Of a stretch of 64,000 nucleotides of DNA, positions 8,800 through 17,784 are shown one piece after another; the first letter of the stretch is position 1; every line of letters starts with the position of its first letter. The notes under the pieces are model-generated. The model worked only from the letters and a program-made list of their open reading frames with translations. It did not search any database and had not been told where the DNA came from. The position numbers and the translations under genes are program-made. Source of the stretch: SZUA-547 sp963669315. GTDB taxonomy: Bacteria; Pseudomonadota; Alphaproteobacteria; Rhodobacterales; Rhodobacteraceae. The DNA lies in NCBI GenBank assembly GCA_963669315.1, contig OY770021.1, positions 372,001 through 436,000 of the forward strand, in the 5' to 3' direction.

Positions 8800-9732
8800 A
8801 TGGCCGATATTGAGCCTATTCCAGAGCCAGATGAGCCCCTGTCTGAGGCTCTGCGAGAGCTTATCCGGGACGCGCATTCCGAGAACACCCGAAAGGCCTA
8901 CCGGTCCGACCTCCGAGCTTTCCGCGCCTGGGGCGGATCAATCCCGACGACGCCGAGACAGCTCGCCGACTACATCGCCGACGAAGGGATGCGTCTTCAC
9001 CCCAGCACGATTACTCGTCGCCTCGCCGCTCTCAGCGCCGCTCACCGACTCTGCGGTGGGATTGGGCACCCAACCCAACACCCGATCGTCAAGGCCGCTC
9101 TCAGGGGGCTAAGGCGGCAACGCGGTGGCGCGAAACGCCAGGCCGCACCCCTGATGCTGGAGGACCTTTGGGCGATCTTGGACAAGACCGGGGAAGAGGT
9201 TCGGGGCCAGAGAGACCGCGCGCTTCTTCTGGTCGGGTTTGCGGGCGGTTTGAGACGATCCGAGTTGGTGGGTCTCGATGTTGGCGATCTCGAATTCGTT
9301 CGGGAGGGACTGATCCTGACGCTTCGGCGCTCAAAGACGGATCAGGAAGGCCAAGGACGCAGGATCGGAATCCCCCGTGCGCGGGGGAGATGGTGTCCAG
9401 TGCGGGAGACGAAGGTGTGGATTGAGAAAGCCCGGATTGAAAATGGCCCGATCTTCCTCTCCCTTCGAAAGGGAGGCGTGATCGTCAGGTCGAGGCTATC
9501 GAATGAAGCGGTTTCGAAGATCATCAAGCGCCATGTCTCCGGGATAGGCCATGACCCCAAGAAATATTCAGGACACTCGCTCAGGGCTGGGTTCGTCACC
9601 TCCGCCGCTAGAGCTGGGATCGCTAGCCACCTCATCCGTCGCCAGACAGGGCACGCGTCTGAGGCAGTCATGTCCCGGTACATCCGCGAGGGCGAGTTGT
9701 TCAGTCAGAATGCGGCGGGTCGATTGCTGTAG
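8800..9732 (+). CDS. Tyrosine recombinase (island integrase)
   Basis: The 310-aa protein has an N-terminal SAM-like core-binding domain (~12-100) and a catalytic domain with all expected residues: R152 (GGLRRSEL), K179 (RRSKTDQ), H259 and R262 (SGHSLRAGF), H285 (RQTGHAS) and nucleophile Y294 (MSRYIREG). It most probably integrates the island that ends at the tRNA-Thr fragment at 17648-17693. It converges on the restriction-modification operon, with 40 bp between the stops and no clear terminator seen. Confidence 0.92.
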   Translation: MADIEPIPEPDEPLSEALRELIRDAHSENTRKAYRSDLRAFRAWGGSIPTTPRQLADYIADEGMRLHPSTITRRLAALSAAHRLCGGIGHPTQHPIVKAALRGLRRQRGGAKRQAAPLMLEDLWAILDKTGEEVRGQRDRALLLVGFAGGLRRSELVGLDVGDLEFVREGLILTLRRSKTDQEGQGRRIGIPRARGRWCPVRETKVWIEKARIENGPIFLSLRKGGVIVRSRLSNEAVSKIIKRHVSGIGHDPKKYSGHSLRAGFVTSAARAGIASHLIRRQTGHASEAVMSRYIREGELFSQNAAGRLL

Positions 9733-9772
9733 GGAGCAATGCCCGCTGCGATTATTAGGGGGGGGATTCTCG

Positions 9773-10786
9773 TTATCCCTTTTCGGGCGGTAGCAAGTCC
9801 CAAAAAATCGGATTGCGATCAATCAATTTCGTAACAGATAGTGATCCTTGCCCTGAGAGATCGGAGGTGAAGCGTACATCAGTGACGCCAGCTGGCAACG
9901 GGCCTCTAATCGACGGGATATCTCTCAAATCAAAGAAAAGTAGAGAACTTTCGGCGAGGCGAGAGTCGAAACTAACGTTTAGCGATTTGGCTAGATCTGC
10001 GCCGAGAGTAGCAGCCACGATTTCGTGTAGTTTAAGCACGAGTTCTTCGTCGGCCGAAACCATAGACTCGATTATGTCAATCAATCCGGCAATTGATAAA
10101 CCCCCGGGAATGCGCTCGACCAAGACCGAGGCGACTATTGCGTCCGTACCAGGTGGCGGGTTGCACTGATCGAATGAGAACGAATGCGTGCGAAGTCTCG
10201 ACGCACTGCTTTTCACGTCGACCCTTACATCGCCCGTGGCAAAATCAAACCGCGCGAATCCGTCTATGCGCCACGCCGCAACGGCGACCGATGCCTTTCG
10301 ACTCTGAGAGATCAAGAAGAGTTCGCCAAAAAGGCCATTCAGCGATTTTGAGGGTGGTTTTCGAATGCTCTGAAATATCGATGCAATCCGCTGAACCGCA
10401 GCCGATAGCGATCTTTGGGAAGGCAAGTCACCTAGATGGCGAATTAGAATTCGGCAGACTGAAAGGAAGTATCTGGCAGTTTCAACATCGTGAGAGCGGC
10501 ACCGAATGACCGTAAAGCGACCCTCCGATACATTCTCCGTTTCGTCTGTTACCTGACACACTAGGTCGAATTGTGCATCGAGGCTCTCCAAACGTATGGG
10601 AGGCGGTTTACGACCGGTATTGGCTTCAGTGACAACGAGGAGACACGCCTGCGCTGTTGTATCCTTGCCAATGTAGTAGCTTCGAGATCCGGGAACTTGT
10701 CTAACTGCAAATAAGATTGCGCCTGCGACGTCAGAGGTGGGAGTCGATAGCTCATCAAGGAGCGCCGAAAACTCATCTGCCGTCAT
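9773..10786 (-). CDS. PD-(D/E)XK nuclease-type protein (DUF4420) of an R-M operon
   Basis: The 337-aa protein matches the PD-(D/E)XK motif family formerly called DUF4420: GLFGELFLI with E155, then D171 and the D180-V-K182 core in a VRVDVKSSASR strand. These are the expected metal-binding and catalytic positions of a restriction-endonuclease fold. ATG 10786 overlaps the stop of the Z1 gene (ATGA), which argues for translational coupling and against the upstream alternative start at 10819. It is the last gene of the operon and is the likely DNA-cutting subunit. Confidence 0.83.
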   Translation of the reverse strand: MTADEFSALLDELSTPTSDVAGAILFAVRQVPGSRSYYIGKDTTAQACLLVVTEANTGRKPPPIRLESLDAQFDLVCQVTDETENVSEGRFTVIRCRSHDVETARYFLSVCRILIRHLGDLPSQRSLSAAVQRIASIFQSIRKPPSKSLNGLFGELFLISQSRKASVAVAAWRIDGFARFDFATGDVRVDVKSSASRLRTHSFSFDQCNPPPGTDAIVASVLVERIPGGLSIAGLIDIIESMVSADEELVLKLHEIVAATLGADLAKSLNVSFDSRLAESSLLFFDLRDIPSIRGPLPAGVTDVRFTSDLSGQGSLSVTKLIDRNPIFWDLLPPEKG

Positions 10787-13002
10787 ATATCCCGCCCCGA
10801 GTGATCTTGCACGAGCCACCCGGCCGCCAGTCGAGCGGGAACCCAGACGGCGAGAACAGGAACATTTTCGCGCACGACGACACCGTCCCGCTTAAGGCTT
10901 AGTGTGTGAATTTGTACGGTCACTTGTCCGCTAGTCCGTATAGCGCGGTCGCCTGGATAAACCTCTCCGCGTCGGGCCGGAGGGCTGACCGGAGCCTGAC
11001 CCTGGAAGAGATTAGTAACCTCGCCACTTCCGTCGATGCCGCGCTCTCGGCCAGTCGCGGGGCTCATATTGTAGACGGTACATGGCTCGTCTGGATCATT
11101 CTCCAATGCGCGACTTAACTGAAGTAAGAGACCAGTGATCTGTTGTGAGTCCCGGGAGCTTGTAATGCGCATTGGTACTAGAAGTTGCTCCATGACATCT
11201 TGCAACGATAGCCTAGTTGAAACGCTGTGGCGTTGTGTTGCAGTCCGGTCCAAATGGCCATCGTCATCGATGAATTCAGAGCTGGCAAGGAATGTACCAA
11301 CGGTCTCGCGATTGGCCTCTAGAACCGCGTCGGATGCTAGAACGACGCGCGGAGCCACCCATCTGTCAGAGAACCGCCCCCGAATATAGTCAAACTCCAA
11401 AACGCTATGCCGGCAGGGCCGCAATGCGTTATCCAACAAGAAAGCGCGCTTCCAATCATTTAGAGATCTTCTGCTATCTCGAATATTGATTAGCTGGCTG
11501 CGTATATCTTCTTCGTGCTTTACGTACCGCTCGAACGCGCGATGTGTCCCCTGTTCGAGATAGACGCGGCAGTACCCCAGATAGCCACGTTTGTAGCCAA
11601 AGAACCGCGCTCTTTGCTGAACTGTATCAGCATTCCCAACCCCAATTCCTCGTGGCATGTAAGTGACAGTGAGACCCTCTACAGTGAATCCACGATCCAT
11701 CGCTTGTCCACCAACAAGGATCCATCCGTACGCGCTTCCCCAATCGACTTCAGGTGTGCGTCCGGCACGAGCGTTGACTTCTAAAAGGCGGGTACGCCGA
11801 AAGGCGAAACGAAATGTAGGAGCGAGCGCCTCAAATGGCGGCAACTCGTCAGCCGTCAGCGCCAGTTCGTTATATGCAACGCGCAACTCCTCGATGAGTT
11901 CCTGCTTGTCGGGGTCCGAGTCAGGTAGACCAAGGATACGCTTCCAATCCTCGAATATTTCTCGCACCCAGTTATAGAACTCCTGGTGCTGAACTGTGCG
12001 GTGGGAAGGGTGCACCAGCATTGAGCGGTTCCCCCGGTTTCCGCCATCGCAAAGGCCAGCCGCAACGCCGACCATGAATATTCTCAGTGCTTCGAGGAGT
12101 GAATCTGGCGGCTCGTATAAAGGATTGGCGTTTGTAGGTACGTCCTCCGACGGAATCGTGCGAACGAGATTCTGATTGTCTAAAAAAAAGTCGCGTCCGC
12201 CGACGTAATCGCCTCCGGGCGTAAGCACTTCCACGAAATTGGGTGACAGTGAATCCACGATGCTGACTAGGAGGGGCGCTTGTGGCGTGGCCGTATACTG
12301 GAGATATGTGTGCAAGGGCAGCGCTTCGCGCAGAGCCATCAGACGAGCATAGGTGGTGCTTTCTTCGCCTTGAGCGACGTCGGTGTTCAGGCTGGCCTGG
12401 TCAGCTTCGTCGTCGATGATAAGTACAGGCACACCATCCATTCCAACTGCCTGCAAAAGTTCAGTCAGCTTGCTTAGCCGTCGGTGATGCTTGAGAACAG
12501 TTACGAGCACGGTCATTTTGTACTCGTCCGGAGTACCTTCGTCGCGCCAGTCCTCAAAGCAATCACGTAAAGTCTGAACGACAGAGTCTTCGCGTTCAGG
12601 GTTCTGAAAGTGAACCCAGCTTCTATCCCGGTCCCCATCATCCAACCGCAGATCGCGTCTAATGCGGCCAGTCGATTGATCTAGAAGCGGGTTCGAGGTT
12701 CCCGCGACTACGATGACCATCTGGAACCCATTGTCTCGCGCTAGAGCCGCTACGGTCTCGAAAGACATGGTCTTGCCGCTCTGCACATATCCGACAATTA
12801 GGCCTGTCTCTTGGCCAGTATCTTCTTCCGGAGATGCGCCTTGGCTAAGAATGGCCGCCGCTGCATTTCTCATGCTGTCTCGACTCGCCGCTGGCACCAC
12901 ATGCTCAAGAAAATTGAGGGTTTCAGGGCCGACAGCGGGTTCCCAACGACCTATATGGCCACCTTCCAAGGGTTGAACAATAATATCTGCTTCGTGGGTC
13001 AC
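10783..13002 (-). CDS. Z1-domain SF2 helicase-like ATPase of an R-M operon
   Basis: The 739-aa protein carries superfamily-II motifs: Walker A GYVQSGKT (71-78), Walker B VLIIDDEADQ (~190), a YTATPQAPLL motif III-like segment, and GGQAMDRGFTVEG with VQQRARFFGYKR as the motif V/VI region within the Z1 domain. Z1 proteins occur in operons with MutL/MORC-like ATPases, C5 methylases and PD-(D/E)XK proteins and probably couple ATP hydrolysis to DNA translocation or remodelling. The start is GTG 13002 with AAAGG six bases upstream. It lies between the ATPase and nuclease genes. Confidence 0.87.
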   Translation of the reverse strand: MTHEADIIVQPLEGGHIGRWEPAVGPETLNFLEHVVPAASRDSMRNAAAAILSQGASPEEDTGQETGLIVGYVQSGKTMSFETVAALARDNGFQMVIVVAGTSNPLLDQSTGRIRRDLRLDDGDRDRSWVHFQNPEREDSVVQTLRDCFEDWRDEGTPDEYKMTVLVTVLKHHRRLSKLTELLQAVGMDGVPVLIIDDEADQASLNTDVAQGEESTTYARLMALREALPLHTYLQYTATPQAPLLVSIVDSLSPNFVEVLTPGGDYVGGRDFFLDNQNLVRTIPSEDVPTNANPLYEPPDSLLEALRIFMVGVAAGLCDGGNRGNRSMLVHPSHRTVQHQEFYNWVREIFEDWKRILGLPDSDPDKQELIEELRVAYNELALTADELPPFEALAPTFRFAFRRTRLLEVNARAGRTPEVDWGSAYGWILVGGQAMDRGFTVEGLTVTYMPRGIGVGNADTVQQRARFFGYKRGYLGYCRVYLEQGTHRAFERYVKHEEDIRSQLINIRDSRRSLNDWKRAFLLDNALRPCRHSVLEFDYIRGRFSDRWVAPRVVLASDAVLEANRETVGTFLASSEFIDDDGHLDRTATQRHSVSTRLSLQDVMEQLLVPMRITSSRDSQQITGLLLQLSRALENDPDEPCTVYNMSPATGRERGIDGSGEVTNLFQGQAPVSPPARRGEVYPGDRAIRTSGQVTVQIHTLSLKRDGVVVRENVPVLAVWVPARLAAGWLVQDHSGRDI

Positions 13003-13018
13003 GTATTACCTTTGGGGT

Positions 13019-14548
13019 CTATGCGTCTGAAAGCGCGTTGAGAATGATTTCGTTAACATTGCGACGGATCGTGCCAGCATGTCTGACACCCGAGTCTCGG
13101 GCCATAACTTCGGCGAGCGCGAGCGCTGCCGCCACACGAAGCAACGCCTCGACATCCTCGCTATCTGATTGCGCAAAGCGCACCATAAAAGGATGAACTA
13201 ATGAAACGCGGATATCGAGGTTTCGCGGCTCATCTGTGGATGCGGCGACGTCGCTAAACACAAGCCACTGACTTTCCGAAGGATCCTCGGTCAACTCGAC
13301 ATTGATACGCCAATCCTTCTCGCGGAACCGGATTTCAAACTGTCTTCGGGCAAGCGTCCCGGTGTGAGGAGGCTCTTCACTCGGATCGTCGACGGGGGGG
13401 GCATCGGAGAGTTTTGGTAGTGCCGCGGGCAGCCGTTCCTGTATCGCACGCGCAGTATTGCTCACCGCTTGTTTTGCGGTCGACGCGAGTTGTGCTCGCG
13501 CCACTCGAACTCGATACCCTTCGGCTTGCTTCAATAGGGGCAACTCTTCGCTATCTAGATGCTCCCGAAGTAGTTCAAGGAATGGTTCTTCGTTTTCGTC
13601 CCAACGGAACCCGTCTTTTGTGTGGCTGACCTCAAATCCATCGAGATGCAACTCTCCAAAAAGGCGTTGATAGCGATAGCTGTTAGAACTGCCAAAGATG
13701 TATGCAGGTCGGTATCCCTCGTCGCCGCTACCTTCGATCACGCGTCCACGACGAAACAGAGAGAAACCAGCCTTCGCCGTATTGGCTGTTTCACGCAACG
13801 CCGCGAAGCCGTGCACTGACAGTCCGTCACCAAAGTCGAAAGCCACGTCCTTACGCCAAACTCGACTAGAGCTTTCTTGTTCGCGATAATACGGCGCAAC
13901 CAGAACAGGCGGTTTTTGAGAAGCCAATATCTCGCCATTGAAGCGGAGTTCCAGCTCCCCTCCGCGGATAAACACACGGTAAATGTCGGTCAAATGCTCT
14001 TTTAGCTTACCGACGGTGCGTCCTTGCGGTACGTGAAAGATGTCCTCCAGAACGATTTCGGTATAATGGGCGTCAACGTCTTCGCTATCTTCCCGAACTT
14101 CGAGCTCTTCGATTTCGTCATTGACTATGTTCTCGATCTCGAATTGCACGGTGCGAGTTACATTCTCCCCGAAGGCCGACGTCCGAACGGTCCACTTAGG
14201 CGCGAACCAACAAGCCGCGCTCTTCATACCCATACCAAACTCGGCGAGGCCAGATCGATCAGGTGGTATGGCCGCCGGTCGAAAGGCCCGACCAAAGTCC
14301 GAAATCGCTATACCCGCTGCATTGTCGCGAATAGAAATTCGAGCGGGAGCAGTAGTGTCGATGTCGATATTAACGCCGAGCCTGAGGTTTGCGCCATGAT
14401 GCGCGGTCAACTCGTCCCTACGACGTGAGAAGCTCTCGACTGCGTTGTCGACAAACTCGGCAAGCGCGTACCAAGGTTTGTAGTTTAGATGCCGCAGCAC
14501 GGCCAAAACACTTACACCGGGACGTATGTCGACCGTCTGTGCCGCCAA
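13019..14548 (-). CDS. MORC/MutL-like GHKL ATPase of an R-M operon
   Basis: The protein has the Bergerat (GHKL) ATP-binding fold: N-box E31-FVD34-N35, G1 motif IRDNAAGI (~75) and G2 motif GLAEFGMGMKSA (~105). Such ATPases in restriction-modification operons are relatives of eukaryotic MORC proteins and probably act as ATP-gated clamps on DNA. The start is placed at TTG 14548 because AAGGGAGG lies five bases upstream; a start at 14620 would overlap the methylase gene and lacks a site. This gives 509 aa. The C-terminal ~150 residues are not recognised. Confidence 0.85.
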   Translation of the reverse strand: MAAQTVDIRPGVSVLAVLRHLNYKPWYALAEFVDNAVESFSRRRDELTAHHGANLRLGVNIDIDTTAPARISIRDNAAGIAISDFGRAFRPAAIPPDRSGLAEFGMGMKSAACWFAPKWTVRTSAFGENVTRTVQFEIENIVNDEIEELEVREDSEDVDAHYTEIVLEDIFHVPQGRTVGKLKEHLTDIYRVFIRGGELELRFNGEILASQKPPVLVAPYYREQESSSRVWRKDVAFDFGDGLSVHGFAALRETANTAKAGFSLFRRGRVIEGSGDEGYRPAYIFGSSNSYRYQRLFGELHLDGFEVSHTKDGFRWDENEEPFLELLREHLDSEELPLLKQAEGYRVRVARAQLASTAKQAVSNTARAIQERLPAALPKLSDAPPVDDPSEEPPHTGTLARRQFEIRFREKDWRINVELTEDPSESQWLVFSDVAASTDEPRNLDIRVSLVHPFMVRFAQSDSEDVEALLRVAAALALAEVMARDSGVRHAGTIRRNVNEIILNALSDA

Positions 14549-14577
14549 CGCGACCTCCCTTCTATCGACCGCATTAT

Positions 14578-15936
14578 TCAAGCAGCGGTTGCAACAGCCT
14601 CTGAGGATAGTGAGCTGCAATGTTCACTTGCTGTTTTGGGCGATTCCGATGCGACACCATAATAGGCACCAGACAATAGTTGGCTCGCAATAGCCCGCAC
14701 AACATTGACATTCACCGCATTTCCAAGCGCCTTAAAAGCCGCTGTTTGCGTTTCAGGTAAATGCTTAAGAGAGTCCATGCTTTGCAGACGACTGCACTCG
14801 CGAGTCGTCATGTAGCGACGTTCCCAAGCAATCACTGGGACTTGGCTTGTTGTCATGGCCACAAGAGAGGGGGCAGTTACTGGGCGCTTGATGCGAATAC
14901 CTGAAGCACGAAATTGTATCACGTAGTCCCATATCGAACGTTTCTCACCTTTGCAGTTCCACTCAAGCTTCTGGAAACTCGGTGCGAAACGGCGAATGCG
15001 CGGTAGCCAGCCGTCAATCCAATGCTTGTGTCGTTTGTAAAGATCGCGGTTCTGCCGAATGAAATCGATCTTCCACTTTGGAAAAGTCTTCTGCGAATAC
15101 TGCGCGTATGAGGGTAGCACCGCCGCGACCTCATTTTCTGATAGACCACGCAGCGGTTGACCGAAGCTGCCTTTGAAGGCCGTGATCTCCCTGAAGCCGA
15201 TACCGTAGGGCGCGCGATTTCGATACGGATAGGTGGCACCAAACTCCATTGCCCAAATTGGGAAGGAAGGAAGCTGCTCATCAGCCGGAAAAAGATCAAG
15301 AAACTCCTGCCAGGCTTCTAGATATGCAATAAAGCTTGAAGGCAGTGCTCGCGCGTCTGGCGGGCGTTCATCGAGAACCTTTCGAATAGAAAGTTTCGGA
15401 TCAATGCTCGGCGTTGGCCATGAGAATCCAGCAAGTCCGCCCCGTCGTCCCACAATGAACGCGCGCTCTCGAATTTGCGGAACGCCGAATTGATGTGGGG
15501 ACAACATACAATCGTCGACGCTGTAACCTGCGAGACGCAGCCGATGAATGATCGATCTCCAAGTGCGGCCCTGCTGGTGTCGGACAAGGTTGGGGACGTT
15601 CTCGATTATGAAGTACTGTGGCTTGTGAAGCCGCAGGATGCGGACGACGTAATCAATAAGATCACCCCATTGGGGGCATTCTAGCCCATGCTGCCCCCCT
15701 GCTTTGGAAAATGGTTGGCAGGGAAAGCCAGCGCACAAAATATCGTGCACAGGAATACTGCGCAGATCGATCGCGCGAATATCACCAAGCGGCTTAAGTC
15801 CGAAATTCCGCTCGTATAGTGAAGCCAAATGCTCATCGCGCTCGCACGCGAACACGCACTCATGCCCCAGGGACTCAAGAGCGAGGTGAAACCCACCTAG
15901 GCCGGCAAAAAGGTCAATGAATTTAAGCGATTGCAT
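14578..15936 (-). CDS. DNA (cytosine-5) methyltransferase
   Basis: The 452-aa enzyme shows the ordered C5-methylase motifs: I (FIDLFAGLGGF), IV with catalytic C73 (GFPCQPFS), VI (IIENVPN), VIII (QIRERAFIVGR) and X (ALGNAVNVNVV). The long region between VIII and X should hold the target-recognition domain; the recognised sequence cannot be read from it. It is the first enzyme gene of the operon and starts one base after the small RHH gene ends. It presumably protects self DNA against the ATPase/nuclease genes downstream. Confidence 0.93.
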   Translation of the reverse strand: MQSLKFIDLFAGLGGFHLALESLGHECVFACERDEHLASLYERNFGLKPLGDIRAIDLRSIPVHDILCAGFPCQPFSKAGGQHGLECPQWGDLIDYVVRILRLHKPQYFIIENVPNLVRHQQGRTWRSIIHRLRLAGYSVDDCMLSPHQFGVPQIRERAFIVGRRGGLAGFSWPTPSIDPKLSIRKVLDERPPDARALPSSFIAYLEAWQEFLDLFPADEQLPSFPIWAMEFGATYPYRNRAPYGIGFREITAFKGSFGQPLRGLSENEVAAVLPSYAQYSQKTFPKWKIDFIRQNRDLYKRHKHWIDGWLPRIRRFAPSFQKLEWNCKGEKRSIWDYVIQFRASGIRIKRPVTAPSLVAMTTSQVPVIAWERRYMTTRECSRLQSMDSLKHLPETQTAAFKALGNAVNVNVVRAIASQLLSGAYYGVASESPKTASEHCSSLSSEAVATAA

Positions 15937-15937
15937 G

Positions 15938-16126
15938 CTATTCTATATCCAAGCGCAATTGCTGACCTCTATTGTCATCGAGAAATCGAAGTAGTGCATA
16001 TCTTACAGTGTATTGGAGCGTGAGCGGCGGACGTTGAGACGCAGCAAACTGTTTTAGTTCCTCGTATGCAGACGTCTCGAGCGATACGGTAAAACGACGC
16101 ATATCCGTCCTATTGATTTCTGACAT
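15938..16126 (-). CDS. Ribbon-helix-helix type small regulator of the R-M operon
   Basis: The 62-aa protein contains RRFTVSLETSAYEELKQFA, a typical RHH strand and first helix, followed by a helical TVRYALLRFLDD segment. It starts at ATG 16126 with GGGAGC upstream and ends one base before the methylase ATG. Promoter-proximal position and fold suggest an autoregulator that sets methylase and nuclease expression; no operator could be identified with confidence in the 154 bp upstream. Confidence 0.7.
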   Translation of the reverse strand: MSEINRTDMRRFTVSLETSAYEELKQFAASQRPPLTLQYTVRYALLRFLDDNRGQQLRLDIE

Positions 16127-16280
16127 GAGCGCTCCCGGTGCAATCCGTCACCAAGTTACACAAACTTGCACGGGATCGCACCAACGAATTAGGCACTCCG
16201 AACCGGTCGAACTTCAGGACAGCCAAATGTATCGGTTGGAAGCGAACTCGCCAGCTCATGAGTTGCCGCTAAGCGAATTG

Positions 16281-16976
16281 CTATACCAATATTCCGGCGA
16301 CATCTTCTGCGTCGACGTTGGCGCCCTTGTCTACGATGCGAAGAAGAGTGATCGCCTTTTCCTGAAGTCGATCGAAATCTGTCTCACGCACTGATTCAGG
16401 CAGGCAATACATTCGAGATTGGTAACGCATCAATTCGTACAAAATGCTTTCCATGTCCGCAAATACCTCTCTAGACTTGTCATATTTTGCTCTTTTTTGC
16501 TTCGATTTTAGCGTTACAACAGTCATTAGTTGTGCAATTTGTTCTTTTGTCTCATCCGGCATACTATTGTAATGATCATCTTTATTATCAATAAACTCAT
16601 CAGAGCGCGGGTATTCAGGCACCTGCCCTTCGAAATAACCGAGATGGTGCAGGAAATGGGCTTGCTCGTGTATTTCAACCAATCGTTCTAGCCGCTTCGG
16701 ATGCCAATCATAAGTATCGGCGGCCCATAAAATTCCCTTTGTATACTTAATCACTTGCCTAGAGTCCGGTAGGTAGACACCTAACAACATTTCAAAATCA
16801 AGTGGCAGATCATCCCATATGCCATTGGTCTCCTCAATTATCGGCGGATCTTCATCACTCGCCTTAGCTATAGGGAAATCATGAGTATATTGGTGTCTGC
16901 CAATAGCGTGCCAGATCATGTGATTACACGATTCATAAATCTCTGGCATGAAGTCATGGAAATCTGCTGTTTTCAT
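16281..16976 (-). CDS. Hypothetical protein with HEXXH metallopeptidase motif
   Basis: The 231-aa product contains H103-E-Q-A-H107 in EIHEQAHFLHHLG, a zinc-peptidase-type helix. No signal peptide or membrane segment is seen, so it should be cytosolic. The gene is clearly more AT-rich than its surroundings, like its neighbour at 16996, which marks both as separately acquired. The two genes are 19 bp apart and likely cotranscribed. A third zinc ligand cannot be assigned safely; E104 and the two His are the only firm catalytic hints. Confidence 0.6.
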   Translation of the reverse strand: MKTADFHDFMPEIYESCNHMIWHAIGRHQYTHDFPIAKASDEDPPIIEETNGIWDDLPLDFEMLLGVYLPDSRQVIKYTKGILWAADTYDWHPKRLERLVEIHEQAHFLHHLGYFEGQVPEYPRSDEFIDNKDDHYNSMPDETKEQIAQLMTVVTLKSKQKRAKYDKSREVFADMESILYELMRYQSRMYCLPESVRETDFDRLQEKAITLLRIVDKGANVDAEDVAGILV

Positions 16977-16995
16977 GAAAACTGACGTCCCACCA

Positions 16996-17373
16996 TCAAT
17001 TGCACAGTTTAAATTTTATTTTTTGACCGTTGTTAAGTTCATGCCAAAGCGAGTGAAGCTTTTCGCGCTCTTTGTATGCCCATCGCCGAATCTTCTTCCA
17101 CATCTTCCCTCGACATTCGCCGGCAAGGATTTCAATACTCTCAATATCTACTGAAATGTCGCAAGCATCGGAGTGCTTGGCGTGAAAATGAGCGCGTGCA
17201 TGGTTCCTTTCCATCCGAACCTCGATGCGAAAGGCGCTACCAAGGTCTGTTTTGACGATAAGCTCTATGCGGTCATCCGGCACCTGTTCTCGGTTGGCCG
17301 ATTGATCTTCCTGCAACTTGAACGATTGCTGTAGATTTTTGATTAGATCACTTATCGCTGCATCCGAGGACAT
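16996..17373 (-). CDS. DUF4160-like protein
   Basis: The 125-aa product has the DUF4160 layout in its second half: a basic ARAHFHAKHSD segment, a beta strand and a helical WAYKEREKLHSLWHEL stretch. DUF4160 proteins are small, frequent in mobile regions and often sit in toxin-antitoxin-like pairs, but their activity is unknown. It starts at ATG 17373, 19 bp upstream of the HEXXH gene, so the pair may be one module. Confidence 0.6.
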   Translation of the reverse strand: MSSDAAISDLIKNLQQSFKLQEDQSANREQVPDDRIELIVKTDLGSAFRIEVRMERNHARAHFHAKHSDACDISVDIESIEILAGECRGKMWKKIRRWAYKEREKLHSLWHELNNGQKIKFKLCN

Positions 17374-17647
17374 TACAGGGCATAACTCCGCTGACCGTGA
17401 TTTTTCTCTGCCTCAGATGATACACTGCAAACCCTCGTTCTGCGCATCCAATGTCAATCTGCAGATGAACTCCACCAAGACACTGAGGTGGTAAATCTCC
17501 AACACACTCATTTGGTGCAAATTTGGTGCAGTTGTATTGGGAAGTCCACGAATGCCCGCAAACCCTACGAGACGTCAATATACTGAAATAAATAATTAAA
17601 TTATCTTCATTTGTCGCCCTTTCTCGCCAACCTTCTGTAAATTTATT
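17374..17647. other. AT-rich island edge without a supported gene
   Basis: A 76-codon minus-strand frame (17348-17578) overlaps the DUF4160 start and has a Cys-rich but unrecognised translation; I do not call it. The last ~70 bp are very AT-rich and abut the tRNA fragment. No terminator could be identified. Confidence 0.5.
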
Positions 17648-17693
17648 ATTTGTAATCAGGGGGCCGGGGGTTCAAGTCCCTCAGCCGGCACCA
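17648..17693 (+). other. 3' fragment of tRNA-Thr(TGT): probable att site
   Basis: The 46 bp match the 3' half of an alphaproteobacterial tRNA-Thr: the anticodon loop with TGT and 3' stem (atttgtaatcag), variable region, T-loop GGTTCAAGTCC, acceptor strand CAGCCGGC and CCA. The 5' half is missing: upstream DNA is AT-rich and cannot form the D arm or acceptor stem. This is the usual product of integration into a tRNA 3' end and marks one boundary of the island whose integrase is at 8800. The intact tRNA is not in the window. Confidence 0.85.
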
Positions 17694-17784
17694 ATGATTT
17701 CAATGAGTTAATAGAAAACGCAACATCCGTCGAGAGCGGCTGTCTTCCACCTGTCTTCCACGCGAACCGATTTCGCGGCACCAG

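Noticed and set aside
9773..16126. BREX, DISARM or Druantia system
   Set aside because: No PglX/PglZ/BrxC, DUF1998 or DruE-type protein is present; gene content matches the MORC/Z1 type R-M cassette instead.
16113..16394. 93-codon plus-strand frame between the RHH and HEXXH genes
   Set aside because: Overlaps the HEXXH gene end on the other strand and has no recognisable features.
17348..17578. 76-codon Cys-rich minus-strand frame
   Set aside because: Overlaps the DUF4160 start, lacks a clear ribosome site and matches no family I recognise.
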